Shown here: positions 1 through 5,144 of the stretch, piece after piece | How positions within the stretch are numbered: position 1 is the stretch's first letter | Layout of the letters: the number at the start of each line of letters is the position of its first letter | DNA from: an uncultured Eubacteriaceae bacterium | GTDB taxonomy: Bacteria > Bacillota > Clostridia > Oscillospirales > Acutalibacteraceae | DNA length: 5,144 nt | Assembly: GCA_937905915.1 (NCBI GenBank) | Contig: CALCVR010000267.1 | Coordinates: 1-5,144, forward strand | Direction: 5' to 3' | The notes under the pieces: generated by a model | The model's database searches: none | Told to the model about the DNA's origin: nothing | What the model saw: only the letters and a program-made list of their open reading frames with translations | Translations under genes and position numbers: made by a program

Positions 1-1
1 C

Positions 2-889
2 TACCTGCGTCCCGAAACGGCGCAGGGCATCTTTGTCAACTTCCAGAATATCCAACGCACCACCCGTAAGAAGCTGCCCTTTGGCGTGGCTCAGATCGGC
101 AAGTCCTTCCGCAATGAGATTACCCCCGGAAACTTTGTATTCCGTACCCGGGAATTTGAACAGATGGAGCTGGAATTCTTCTGCAAGCCCGGCACTGATC
201 TGAAATGGTTTGCCTATTGGAAGGACTATTGCAAACAGTTCCTCCTGAGCCTTGGCATGAAGGAGGAGAACCTCCGTCTGCGCGATCACGAGCAGAAGGA
301 GCTTTCCCACTATTCCAACGCCACCACCGACTTTGAATTCCTCTTCCCCTTCGGCTGGGGCGAGCTGTGGGGCATTGCCGACCGTACCAATTTCGATTTG
401 ACCCAGCATCAAAATCATTCCGGCAAGAGCATGGAATATTTTGACCAGGAGGCAAACGAACGGTACGTTCCTTATGTCATTGAGCCGTCCTTGGGAGCCG
501 ATCGGGTGGCCTTGGCTTTCCTGTGCGATGCCTATGATGAAGAAGTGGTGGACCCTGAAAAGAACGATGTGCGCACGGTGCTGCGCCTGCATCCCGCCCT
601 GGCGCCCTTTAAAGCCGCTGTGCTGCCTCTTTCCAAGAAGCTGGGAGAGAAGGCACAGGAGGTTTATCAGCTGCTCTGCAAGCATTTTATGGTGGATTAC
701 GACGATGCCGGTTCCATCGGCAAGCGGTACCGCCGTCAGGACGAGATCGGCACCCCCTTCTGCCTCACTTATGATTTTGACAGCTTAGAGGATCATTGTG
801 TCACCATCCGTCACCGGGATACCATGGTCCAAGAGCGTGTGGCCATCGATCAACTGGTTTCCTGGATTGAGGACAAGCTGGTATTTTAA
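2..889 (+). CDS. glyQS: Glycyl-tRNA synthetase, single-chain class II type (5' truncated)
   Basis: Cytosolic class II aminoacyl-tRNA synthetase that charges tRNA-Gly with glycine using ATP. The reading frame is open from base 2, so the gene runs off the left edge; 295 residues remain. The fragment starts in the catalytic core at [14 protein letters not shown] and continues through a motif 2 region ([10 protein letters not shown], then [14 protein letters not shown]). The insert-like [15 protein letters not shown] segment follows, then motif 3 ([18 protein letters not shown]). The last roughly 100 residues, from [17 protein letters not shown] to the end, form the anticodon-binding domain, including the typical [18 protein letters not shown] stretch. 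This single-chain alpha2 type differs from the two-subunit GlyQ/GlyS form. The apparent GTG start at base 86 is internal, because homology continues upstream of it. It ends 30 bases before a strong terminator and converges on the minus-strand genes. The symbol glyS is also used for this form. Confidence 0.97.
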   Translation, partial: YLRPETAQGIFVNFQNIQRTTRKKLPFGVAQIGKSFRNEITPGNFVFRTREFEQMELEFFCKPGTDLKWFAYWKDYCKQFLLSLGMKEENLRLRDHEQKELSHYSNATTDFEFLFPFGWGELWGIADRTNFDLTQHQNHSGKSMEYFDQEANERYVPYVIEPSLGADRVALAFLCDAYDEEVVDPEKNDVRTVLRLHPALAPFKAAVLPLSKKLGEKAQEVYQLLCKHFMVDYDDAGSIGKRYRRQDEIGTPFCLTYDFDSLEDHCVTIRHRDTMVQERVAIDQLVSWIEDKLVF

Positions 890-911
890 CCGGCAGGTTA
901 CTTCGATCAGT

Positions 912-957
912 AAAACAAACCCCCCGCCTGTGGCTTTTAGCCTAGGCGGGGGTTTTG
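912..957. terminator. Bidirectional intrinsic terminator
   Basis: A perfect 9-bp GC-rich stem (CCCCCGCCT at 921-929 with AGGCGGGGG at 944-952) is extended by an inner GGCT/AGCC stem around a TTT loop. On the plus strand it is followed by TTTTG. On the minus strand it is followed by TTTGTTTTA, from the A-rich bases 912-919. It lies between the stop of the glycyl-tRNA synthetase gene and the stop of the convergent minus-strand gene, so one hairpin can serve both. Confidence 0.93.
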
Positions 958-973
958 TCATAGTTAAGGAATC

Positions 974-1321
974 TTAGAGAAAAAATTTGCCTTTGAAGAA
1001 GTTTTCATTTCCCAGCTTGTTTGCAGTCAGCCGGAACATGACGCAGCCGTCGGGGCACACAATATCTTTTGTATAGGGGCCGCTGCCACCGAGATTCTCC
1101 AAATCCCCGCCGCTTCGGACAGCCTCCATAATAGGGAACAGGATCATCATGACCTTGGAGCAAATACCTTGGCCGTTAGCATTGACGGGGCATCCGTAGG
1201 TACAGGTATACTTGTCCCCGATTTCCTCGCCGTTCCGGCAATATCGTTCTGGCCGGTCACCGCGGAGAAAACCGGTTACCTCGATCTCAAATTGATATTC
1301 CTCATCGTACCATTTTTTCAT
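974..1321 (-). CDS. TIGR04076-like small cysteine-rich protein
   Basis: A 115-residue protein of unknown function. The pattern resembles the TIGR04076 family of small bacterial and archaeal proteins: an N-terminal beta-strand (FEIEVTGF, residues 11-18), a Cys-containing middle, a helix (CSKVMMILFPIMEAVRSGGD, 54-73) and a C-terminal CPDGCVMFRL (89-98), as in the family's Cys-x-x-Gly...Phe-x-Leu ending. Six cysteines (28, 40, 44, 54, 89, 93) could bind a metal, but that is inference. No signal peptide or membrane segment is seen, so it is probably cytosolic. The ATG at 1321 is preceded by a purine-rich ribosome binding region (AGGAG and AGAGGA, complement of 1328-1339). The gene lies 64 bases downstream of kptA on the same strand with no terminator between them, so the two are probably co-transcribed. 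It ends just before the bidirectional terminator. Family assignment is by remembered pattern, and the function is not known. Confidence 0.8.
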   Translation of the reverse strand: MKKWYDEEYQFEIEVTGFLRGDRPERYCRNGEEIGDKYTCTYGCPVNANGQGICSKVMMILFPIMEAVRSGGDLENLGGSGPYTKDIVCPDGCVMFRLTANKLGNENFFKGKFFL

Positions 1322-1385
1322 CTGCGATCCTCTTCTCCTCTCGATTTTTGATGTGCCGCATAGGGGCTTTAGAAAAGACGTCCCA

Positions 1386-1931
1386 TTACATCGGGGACGA
1401 TTCCCTCTGGAGATAGGCCAGGGGAACTTTTTTCGTGAGCCAGACGCCGTTTACAGAGCGGTAAAAAGCAAAGCCGTCCTTCCACATATCCCCGCTTAAG
1501 ACACGGTAGAGGACTGGTATTCCATGCCTACTCCCCACCTTCCGGGCAGTATCTTCATCCGGCGATAGATGCACGTACAGCCGGGATTTGGGGATCAAGC
1601 CTTGCGCCTCAATGGACGGCGCATATTTTTCCCCAGTGCCGTGCCAAAGGAAAGAAGGCGGTTCTATTTTCTCCAATTCCACGTCTACAGGGATCGAATG
1701 GCCCTGATTGGCCCGGATTAATGTTTGATCCTCGTTAAAGGAATACCGCTGCTTGTCGTCGGCCCTGACAATCTCTTTTAGCAGCTTCATATCCAGCGGA
1801 TATTTTTGATTGACGCCTTTGATGAGTTCCTCCACATTGGCCCAGCCGTGTTCATCCAATGTAATGCCGATGATTTCCGGTTTGTGCCGTAAAATACAGC
1901 TGATGAAACGGCTCACTTTAACAGGGTCCAT
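1386..1931 (-). CDS. kptA: RNA 2'-phosphotransferase (Tpt1/KptA family)
   Basis: A 181-residue cytosolic enzyme of normal family length. Tpt1/KptA proteins use NAD+ to remove an internal RNA 2'-phosphate through an ADP-ribosylated intermediate, releasing ADP-ribose 1",2"-cyclic phosphate. The N-terminal winged-helix-like lobe carries VSRFISCILRHKPE, with the catalytic Arg15-His16 pair, then LDEHGWANVEELI. A second active-site segment is IRANQGHS (Arg73). The C-terminal NAD-binding lobe has FLWHGTGEKYAPSIEAQGL (94-112), LYVHLS (118-123) and a VGSRHGIPVL segment with Arg135, which probably completes the Arg-His-Arg-Arg set. All key motifs are intact. The ATG at 1931 has AGGAGG (complement of 1941-1946) nine bases upstream. 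It heads a probable two-gene unit with the TIGR04076-like gene. The bacterial substrate is generally unclear, since most bacteria lack the tRNA splicing that makes 2'-phosphates; RNA repair or ADP-ribosylation roles are possible. Confidence 0.95.
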   Translation of the reverse strand: MDPVKVSRFISCILRHKPEIIGITLDEHGWANVEELIKGVNQKYPLDMKLLKEIVRADDKQRYSFNEDQTLIRANQGHSIPVDVELEKIEPPSFLWHGTGEKYAPSIEAQGLIPKSRLYVHLSPDEDTARKVGSRHGIPVLYRVLSGDMWKDGFAFYRSVNGVWLTKKVPLAYLQRESSPM

Positions 1932-1964
1932 AACGCTTCCCCTCCTCGGTTATGATATCGTGTT

Positions 1965-1993
1965 GAGATAGGAAAACACCTGCGTTGTATCAA
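1965..1993 (-). promoter_or_regulatory. Possible kptA promoter nested in the upstream terminator
   Basis: On the minus strand, TTGATA (complement of 1988-1993, five of six to the -35 consensus) is followed after 17 bases by TATCTC (complement of 1965-1970, only three of six to the -10 consensus). Transcription would start near 1958, giving a leader of about 27 bases that contains the kptA AGGAGG. The -35 element lies in the loop and arm of the preceding terminator. The weak -10 makes this tentative; read-through past the terminator is the alternative. Confidence 0.3.
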
Positions 1994-2008
1994 AAAACAA
2001 CACAGGTG
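1973..2008 (-). terminator. Intrinsic terminator after the cohesin/cadherin-like gene
   Basis: Read on the minus strand, CACCTGTGTTGT (complement of 1997-2008) pairs with ACAACGCAGGTG (complement of 1977-1988). The stem is 12 bp with a single T-G wobble, around an 8-base loop, and is followed by TTTTCC. It begins 10 bases after the TAA at 2019-2021 and closes the two-gene surface operon, separating it from kptA. Confidence 0.9.
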
Positions 2009-2018
2009 CTTTGTGCGG

Positions 2019-3539
2019 TTATTTCTTAAAGGAATTTCGTCTCAGATAAAACAGGAATAAAACAATTCCAATGGCCGCGCCGGCTAAAATCACAGCTACA
2101 GCTCCAATCAACTGCATCGTACCGGCCGACGAGGAAGCAGAAGAATCCTCCTCTTCTTTCTCATCAGAGGACTGGGCTAAACGGGTAGCGTCGATATAAT
2201 AGACGCTGTCCTCCTGATCCTCGCAGGAAACGGTGATGGTGATGCGGGAAGTAGAGCCCGGGATAAGGATATTATTTTCAATCTGGATGGTGGCGGCGCT
2301 GTCCTCTGGAACGGCGGTAATGTGAAGGGATTCCGTCTCGTAAGGCGCCGTACAGGCGAAGATGGAACCCGGTTCATTTTGCTCCTCAAAAGAGGGGGAC
2401 AAATCAGCCTCTACAATGGACAAGGTTTTGAGCCTGCTGGAATGGGCATCCCGTTTCGTGACCGAAATGGTATAAACCCGTGGATGATACCCCTCTTTGG
2501 AAACCGTGACGGTGATATCGGTCACGCCTTCAGAAGCTAGGCTTAAGTCACTGAGTTCCACAATAGCATCCGGATCAGAACAAACGGCGTTTATATCCAG
2601 CGCTGTGGTTTCATAGGATACCTGACAGTGGTAATCCATAACATCGGGCGAAAAATCAGGAGAAAGCTGGATGCCCGGAATTTCCAGCGTATCCAGCGCA
2701 GGGGCGTCGGGAGGGGCGGCGCGGGTGGCGGCAATGGTATAATGCCGCTTCTCTAAACCACTGCCAGGGGCAGGAACTACCGTCACCGTCACATTGGTGA
2801 CACCGCTTGCTTTGAGCTTATTGTTTTGGATGGAAACCGAAGCCCTCTGGTCAACGGGAACAGCCTTAATATCCAGGGATTCCACCTCATAGGGGACGCT
2901 GCAGGAATAACTGCTGGCCGGATGATCCGGGTCAAAAGCTGGGGATAAGGCGGCATTGGAAACGGTCAGGGAAGACAATAGATTAGAGAACTCTTCTTCT
3001 GGCTGGGGAGGCTGCTCCGGCTGAGACGGCTGCTCTTCCGGCGGCGCCTCCTCTTTTTGGGTGGAAACCGTCACGGAAGTGGTGCTTAAGAAAACCAATT
3101 TGCTGGTTGTTCCGCTGCTGCCTTCGGCTTTGGTGATAGCAATCTCCCCGGAAGCGGCAGGGGAATCTTTTACCTTTAAGGTAATGGTACCCAATGTTTG
3201 AGACTTTTGTCCCGAAGAACCGGGGGTGTGATACCAAGAGACAAACTGAAGGGTATCGTTTTTAGGCGCTTTACTGCCAGAGATATTGTCAGAATCGGAA
3301 AACGAGTGACTGGAATATTCAAAAATATCAGACGGATATTTTACTGTGATATCCGCCCCACGCAGAGGTTCGCTGCTGGTATACCCCACCGTTACCGTCA
3401 CAGTATCGCCAGGGGACAGCTGGGTGGAGGAGACCGACAGGGTGGCGCTGCTTGCCGCTGATGCAGGAAGAACAGGCGTCAAGGCAAATAAGAGACAGAG
3501 AACTACCGACCAACCGATAGCCCGGATGGATTTTTTCAT
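2019..3539 (-). CDS. Membrane-anchored cohesin-like / cadherin-like beta-sandwich surface protein
   Basis: A predicted surface protein of 506 residues, numbered from the ATG at 3539. A signal peptide (MKKSIRAIGW, hydrophobic core, ASA near 26-28) is followed by a cohesin-like beta-sandwich at about 32-160, with SPGDTVTVTVGY, LRGADITVKYPSDIFEY, LQFVSWY and LGTITLKVKD. A Pro/Glu/Gln linker spans about 161-183. Three cadherin-like beta-sandwich repeats of the PF12733 type follow at about 185-273, 282-362 and 370-453, each with an LSP...Y/F-x-C...YE pattern and ending in Y-x-I-x-x-T-R/K. An acidic Ser-rich stretch leads to a transmembrane helix (about 476-499) and a basic tail RRNSFKK. No LPXTG sorting signal is seen, so it is membrane-anchored with the domains outside. 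The upstream neighbour encodes a dockerin, making this a likely receptor for it. A GTG at 3548 would add three residues, but its ribosome binding site spacing is only three bases. Actual cohesin function is inferred. Confidence 0.88.
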   Translation of the reverse strand: MKKSIRAIGWSVVLCLLFALTPVLPASAASSATLSVSSTQLSPGDTVTVTVGYTSSEPLRGADITVKYPSDIFEYSSHSFSDSDNISGSKAPKNDTLQFVSWYHTPGSSGQKSQTLGTITLKVKDSPAASGEIAITKAEGSSGTTSKLVFLSTTSVTVSTQKEEAPPEEQPSQPEQPPQPEEEFSNLLSSLTVSNAALSPAFDPDHPASSYSCSVPYEVESLDIKAVPVDQRASVSIQNNKLKASGVTNVTVTVVPAPGSGLEKRHYTIAATRAAPPDAPALDTLEIPGIQLSPDFSPDVMDYHCQVSYETTALDINAVCSDPDAIVELSDLSLASEGVTDITVTVSKEGYHPRVYTISVTKRDAHSSRLKTLSIVEADLSPSFEEQNEPGSIFACTAPYETESLHITAVPEDSAATIQIENNILIPGSTSRITITVSCEDQEDSVYYIDATRLAQSSDEKEEEDSSASSSAGTMQLIGAVAVILAGAAIGIVLFLFYLRRNSFKK

Positions 3540-3551
3540 CAGACTCACAGG

Positions 3552-3558
3552 CCTTCTT
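3552..3558 (-). promoter_or_regulatory. Ribosome binding site of the cohesin-like gene
   Basis: AAGAAGG on the minus strand, starting three bases after the stop codon of the upstream LRR-dockerin gene. It lies 12 bases before the ATG at 3539 and 3 bases before the alternative GTG at 3548. Neither spacing is ideal; the ATG followed by two Lys codons fits a signal peptide start better. Its position next to the upstream stop suggests translational coupling. Confidence 0.6.
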
Positions 3559-3560
3559 CG

Positions 3561-4856
3561 TTATTTTTGCTGGATTAGGGCGTCGCCCAGGATATGCTGC
3601 TGGATGGCCACTAAATCGGTAATATTAAGGGTTTCCTCTGGAGAAGCTTCTACAGAGCGGGCGGCATGGCCGGCTTGTAAAGCTGCGCCGGTTAAAGCGC
3701 TTTCCCCTAGAATGTGTTGCTGTACGCCCACTAGATCGGCAATGTTAATGAGACCGTCGCCGGTGACGTCGCCGTAGAGAACCACCGTATACTGTTCTTC
3801 CAGATCGGTGGATTGCAATACCATGCCGGTGCCAACAGTGCCGGTTACCTCCTGCCCGTCGGCGTCCACCAAACGGAGGGAGCCTGTGCTTTCAAAACCG
3901 TTTAAAAAATCGGCTGCGGTTGTTCCGGGAGTGATGTTGGTAACGGTCTTTTTGGAAGCATCCAGGACATAAACCTCGCTGCTTAGGGAAGGATCTTCCG
4001 GTTCAGGATCTGCGTTATTGTCTGAGGGGATGAGCTGGTCGTGGACCACCTTGGTTCCCAAATTATTTAGGGCATCCAAAGCGGCTTGGTTGCGTTCTGA
4101 ATCGGTAAGAGGATTGCCGGAGAGATACAGCTCCCGGATGCCCGGCAGGGAAGCCAAGGAGGACATATCCGAGATTTGATTGTGATCCAGATCCAAACGG
4201 GTAAGGTGGTTGAGGGATGCAAACGATTCCACCGAAGTCAAAGAACAGTTTTTGGCAAATAGGAGATTGAGCCCTGTTAAATCACTCAAAGGAGCCGAAG
4301 AAACATTAGCATTGTCCGATACATCCAACATGGTCAGCTTCTGGAGAGAGGAAAGAGGAGAAAAATCTTCCACTTGGGTGCGGGCCACATCCAGCACCAT
4401 AAGGGCGTCTTTGGAGCCCAAGAGAGGGTTTAAATCCGAGATACCGGTGTCTGCCAGATAGACGTGTTGGAGGTTCTCAAGGCCCGACAGGCCGCTGATG
4501 TCAGAAATGGGATTGCCGGAGAGATTCACGACTTCCAGACTGGCGGCGCCGGCCAGAGGAGCGGTAGAGGTAATGGAGCAATTGTCCACGTAAAGCCTCT
4601 GTAGGTTGACGGCTGCTTCCAACCCCTCCAGGCTCTTTAAAGAGGACTTGTTCTGAACTGCCAGCCCTTCCAGTTTTTTCATCTGTGAAACAGTGACTTT
4701 GGAGCTGGAGGAAATCCCCAATTGGCTACAGATGGCTGATTTTAAGATGGGGTCAGGAATGGAAACCTCTTGACTAGAGGCAAAAACCGTGGCGCCTCCA
4801 ATGACGGTGCAAACAAGCAGGACGGCCATCAACAACGCAAGGATCTTTTTTCTCAT
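3561..4856 (-). CDS. Secreted leucine-rich-repeat protein with C-terminal dockerin
   Basis: A predicted exported protein of 431 residues. A signal peptide (MRKKILALLM, hydrophobic core, cleavage near VFA/SS at 26-27) precedes an N-terminal cap with VSIPDPILKSAICSQLG, as in internalin-like LRR proteins. Eight or nine repeats of about 22 residues (roughly 62-256) follow, of the LxxLxLxxNxISDxxxL type. After an acidic linker (about 277-292) comes a small domain at about 294-360 (VYVLDASKKTVTNITPGTT ... YTVVLYGD), of a kind I recall seeing before dockerins. A type I-like dockerin fills 361-427. Its first calcium loop is DVTGDGLINIAD (363-374); the second, EASPEETLNITD (403-414), is degenerate. 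No anchor is present, so surface retention would need a partner, plausibly the product of the next gene 21 bases downstream. The LRR region probably binds a protein or glycan ligand; the target is unknown. The ATG at 4856 has AGGAGG six bases upstream; a TTG extension to 4898 is rejected. Confidence 0.93.
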   Translation of the reverse strand: MRKKILALLMAVLLVCTVIGGATVFASSQEVSIPDPILKSAICSQLGISSSSKVTVSQMKKLEGLAVQNKSSLKSLEGLEAAVNLQRLYVDNCSITSTAPLAGAASLEVVNLSGNPISDISGLSGLENLQHVYLADTGISDLNPLLGSKDALMVLDVARTQVEDFSPLSSLQKLTMLDVSDNANVSSAPLSDLTGLNLLFAKNCSLTSVESFASLNHLTRLDLDHNQISDMSSLASLPGIRELYLSGNPLTDSERNQAALDALNNLGTKVVHDQLIPSDNNADPEPEDPSLSSEVYVLDASKKTVTNITPGTTAADFLNGFESTGSLRLVDADGQEVTGTVGTGMVLQSTDLEEQYTVVLYGDVTGDGLINIADLVGVQQHILGESALTGAALQAGHAARSVEASPEETLNITDLVAIQQHILGDALIQQK

Positions 4857-4862
4857 AAGGAA

Positions 4863-4868
4863 CCTCCT
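4863..4868 (-). promoter_or_regulatory. Ribosome binding site of the LRR-dockerin gene
   Basis: Perfect AGGAGG on the minus strand, six bases from the ATG at 4856. It fixes the start at MRKKIL and rules out the 14-residue extension that would begin at a TTG at 4898. Confidence 0.92.
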
Positions 4869-4881
4869 CAAGAATAGAAAA

Positions 4882-4909
4882 TATCTCTCAAGGCACAAAG
4901 TGAGAGATA
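4882..4909 (-). promoter_or_regulatory. 5'-UTR hairpin of the LRR-dockerin operon
   Basis: A perfect 9-bp inverted repeat, TATCTCTCA (4882-4890) and TGAGAGATA (4901-4909), with a 10-base loop. It lies between the proposed transcription start (about 4936) and the AGGAGG, ending 13 bases before it. In RNA it would form a stem in the leader. On the minus strand it is followed by TTTTCTATTC, too broken for a convincing terminator. It could be a leader-stabilising hairpin, a protein-binding operator or part of an attenuator. No known riboswitch class was recognised. Confidence 0.55.
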
Positions 4910-4942
4910 AAATAGTTACAAAAAGATTTCAAAATCAAAACC

Positions 4943-4971
4943 ATAGTAACAATTTTTTGAGAAAAAGTAAA
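4943..4971 (-). promoter_or_regulatory. Promoter of the LRR-dockerin / cohesin operon
   Basis: On the minus strand, TTTACT (complement of 4966-4971, four of six to TTGACA), a 17-base spacer and TACTAT (complement of 4943-4948, four of six to TATAAT). The -10 is preceded by TGT, making it an extended -10 element (TGnTACTAT). Transcription would start near 4936, giving a leader of about 80 bases. A/T tracts lie in the spacer and upstream. This pattern fits a housekeeping sigma-A promoter. Confidence 0.68.
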
Positions 4972-5144
4972 GCAAATCGGCAGATTTTTTCAGTCCATTG
5001 TTTCAAAAAATGCCAAAAAGAAAGACAATAGGAATTGGATGCAAAAAGAAAAGGGAAATCATCCCGGGAAAACGGGTCTCTTTTATCCAAAGTAGGATTC
5101 TTTGTTTGAGAATCCTGGGGAATTCCGTTGACGAGCCTTGTTTT
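4972..5144. other. AT-rich non-coding upstream region
   Basis: No credible gene on either strand; the small plus-strand frame running from inside the signal peptide region to 5031 has a Lys/Asn/Arg-rich composition typical of AT-rich non-coding DNA. The stretch holds several A or T runs of 5-6 bases (4985-4990, 5005-5010, 5015-5019, 5043-5047) upstream of the operon promoter, plus one inverted repeat. What lies beyond the right edge cannot be seen. Confidence 0.6.
5095..5115. repeat. 7-bp inverted repeat upstream of the surface operon
   Basis: GGATTCT (5095-5101) and AGAATCC (5109-5115) are perfect complements around the 7-base spacer TTGTTTG. Neither side has a T-tract, so it is not a convincing terminator. 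It sits about 125 bases upstream of the -35 element and could be a regulator-binding site or a hairpin in a transcript of the neighbouring gene beyond the edge. Confidence 0.4.

Noticed and set aside
120..455. 111-residue minus-strand frame opposite the synthetase gene
   Set aside because: Antisense shadow of a conserved coding region, with no ribosome binding logic and an Arg/Ser-rich composition.
441..788. 115-residue plus-strand frame inside the glycyl-tRNA synthetase gene
   Set aside because: It is out of frame with a well-conserved synthetase and its translation is Trp/Cys/Pro-rich with no recognisable motif.
2019..2150. Sortase sorting signal at the C-terminus of the cohesin-like protein
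   Set aside because: A hydrophobic helix and basic tail are present, but no LPXTG-like motif precedes them, so a plain transmembrane anchor is the simpler reading.
3590..3750. Imperfect direct repeats of about 40 bases, 120 bases apart
   Set aside because: Not a mobile or CRISPR repeat; these encode the two homologous halves of the dockerin.
3346..3777. 143-residue plus-strand frame across the junction of the two surface genes
   Set aside because: It is antisense to two well-supported genes and its translation shows no domain.
4806..4814. Possible lipobox around Cys16 (LLVC) in the LRR protein signal peptide
   Set aside because: The residue before Cys is Val, not Gly, Ala or Ser, and the Cys is in the middle of the hydrophobic core; the VFA/SS site fits ordinary signal peptidase I better.
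4857..4898. TTG-initiated 14-residue extension of the LRR-dockerin protein
   Set aside because: It would place the perfect AGGAGG within the coding sequence and spoil a normal signal peptide; it also overlaps the leader hairpin.
5059..5085. Possible plus-strand terminator (CCCG, GGAAAA, CGGG, then TCTCTTTT)
   Set aside because: Only four base pairs and a broken T-tract, with no plus-strand gene ending nearby.

Overview
The window looks like a chromosomal segment of a Gram-positive anaerobe of the Clostridia, most likely Oscillospiraceae/Ruminococcaceae. The evidence is the single-chain bacterial glycyl-tRNA synthetase, strong AGGAGG ribosome binding sites, dockerin and cohesin modules on secreted proteins, and intrinsic terminators. 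This placement is an inference from gene content, not from a database match.

Layout. Bases 2-889 (+) carry the 3' two thirds or so of a glycyl-tRNA synthetase gene, cut by the left edge. It ends at a strong hairpin (about 912-957) that has a T-tract on both sides. This hairpin therefore also ends the convergent minus-strand unit: kptA (1386-1931, RNA 2'-phosphotransferase) followed by a small cysteine-rich TIGR04076-like protein (974-1321). Upstream of kptA a second terminator (1973-2008, minus) closes a two-gene minus-strand operon. That operon consists of a secreted leucine-rich-repeat protein with a C-terminal dockerin (3561-4856) and, 21 bases further on, a membrane-anchored protein with an N-terminal cohesin-like domain, a Pro/Glu/Gln linker and three cadherin-like beta-sandwich repeats (2019-3539). 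The right-hand 288 bases are AT-rich and non-coding. They hold an extended -10 promoter, a 5'-UTR hairpin, an upstream inverted repeat and several A/T tracts.

The most interesting part is the two-gene surface operon. One product has a dockerin and no visible anchor; the other has a cohesin-like domain, a stalk and a transmembrane anchor. Together they could form a self-contained receptor complex, with the LRR protein docked onto a membrane-tethered partner. No enzyme is encoded, so this would be a recognition or adhesion use of cohesin-dockerin chemistry rather than a cellulosome. The dockerin is itself odd: its two recognition helices are nearly identical, but the second calcium loop is expanded and has lost its canonical aspartates. 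The remaining genes are housekeeping (glycyl-tRNA synthetase) or RNA-repair-like (kptA) plus an uncharacterised partner.
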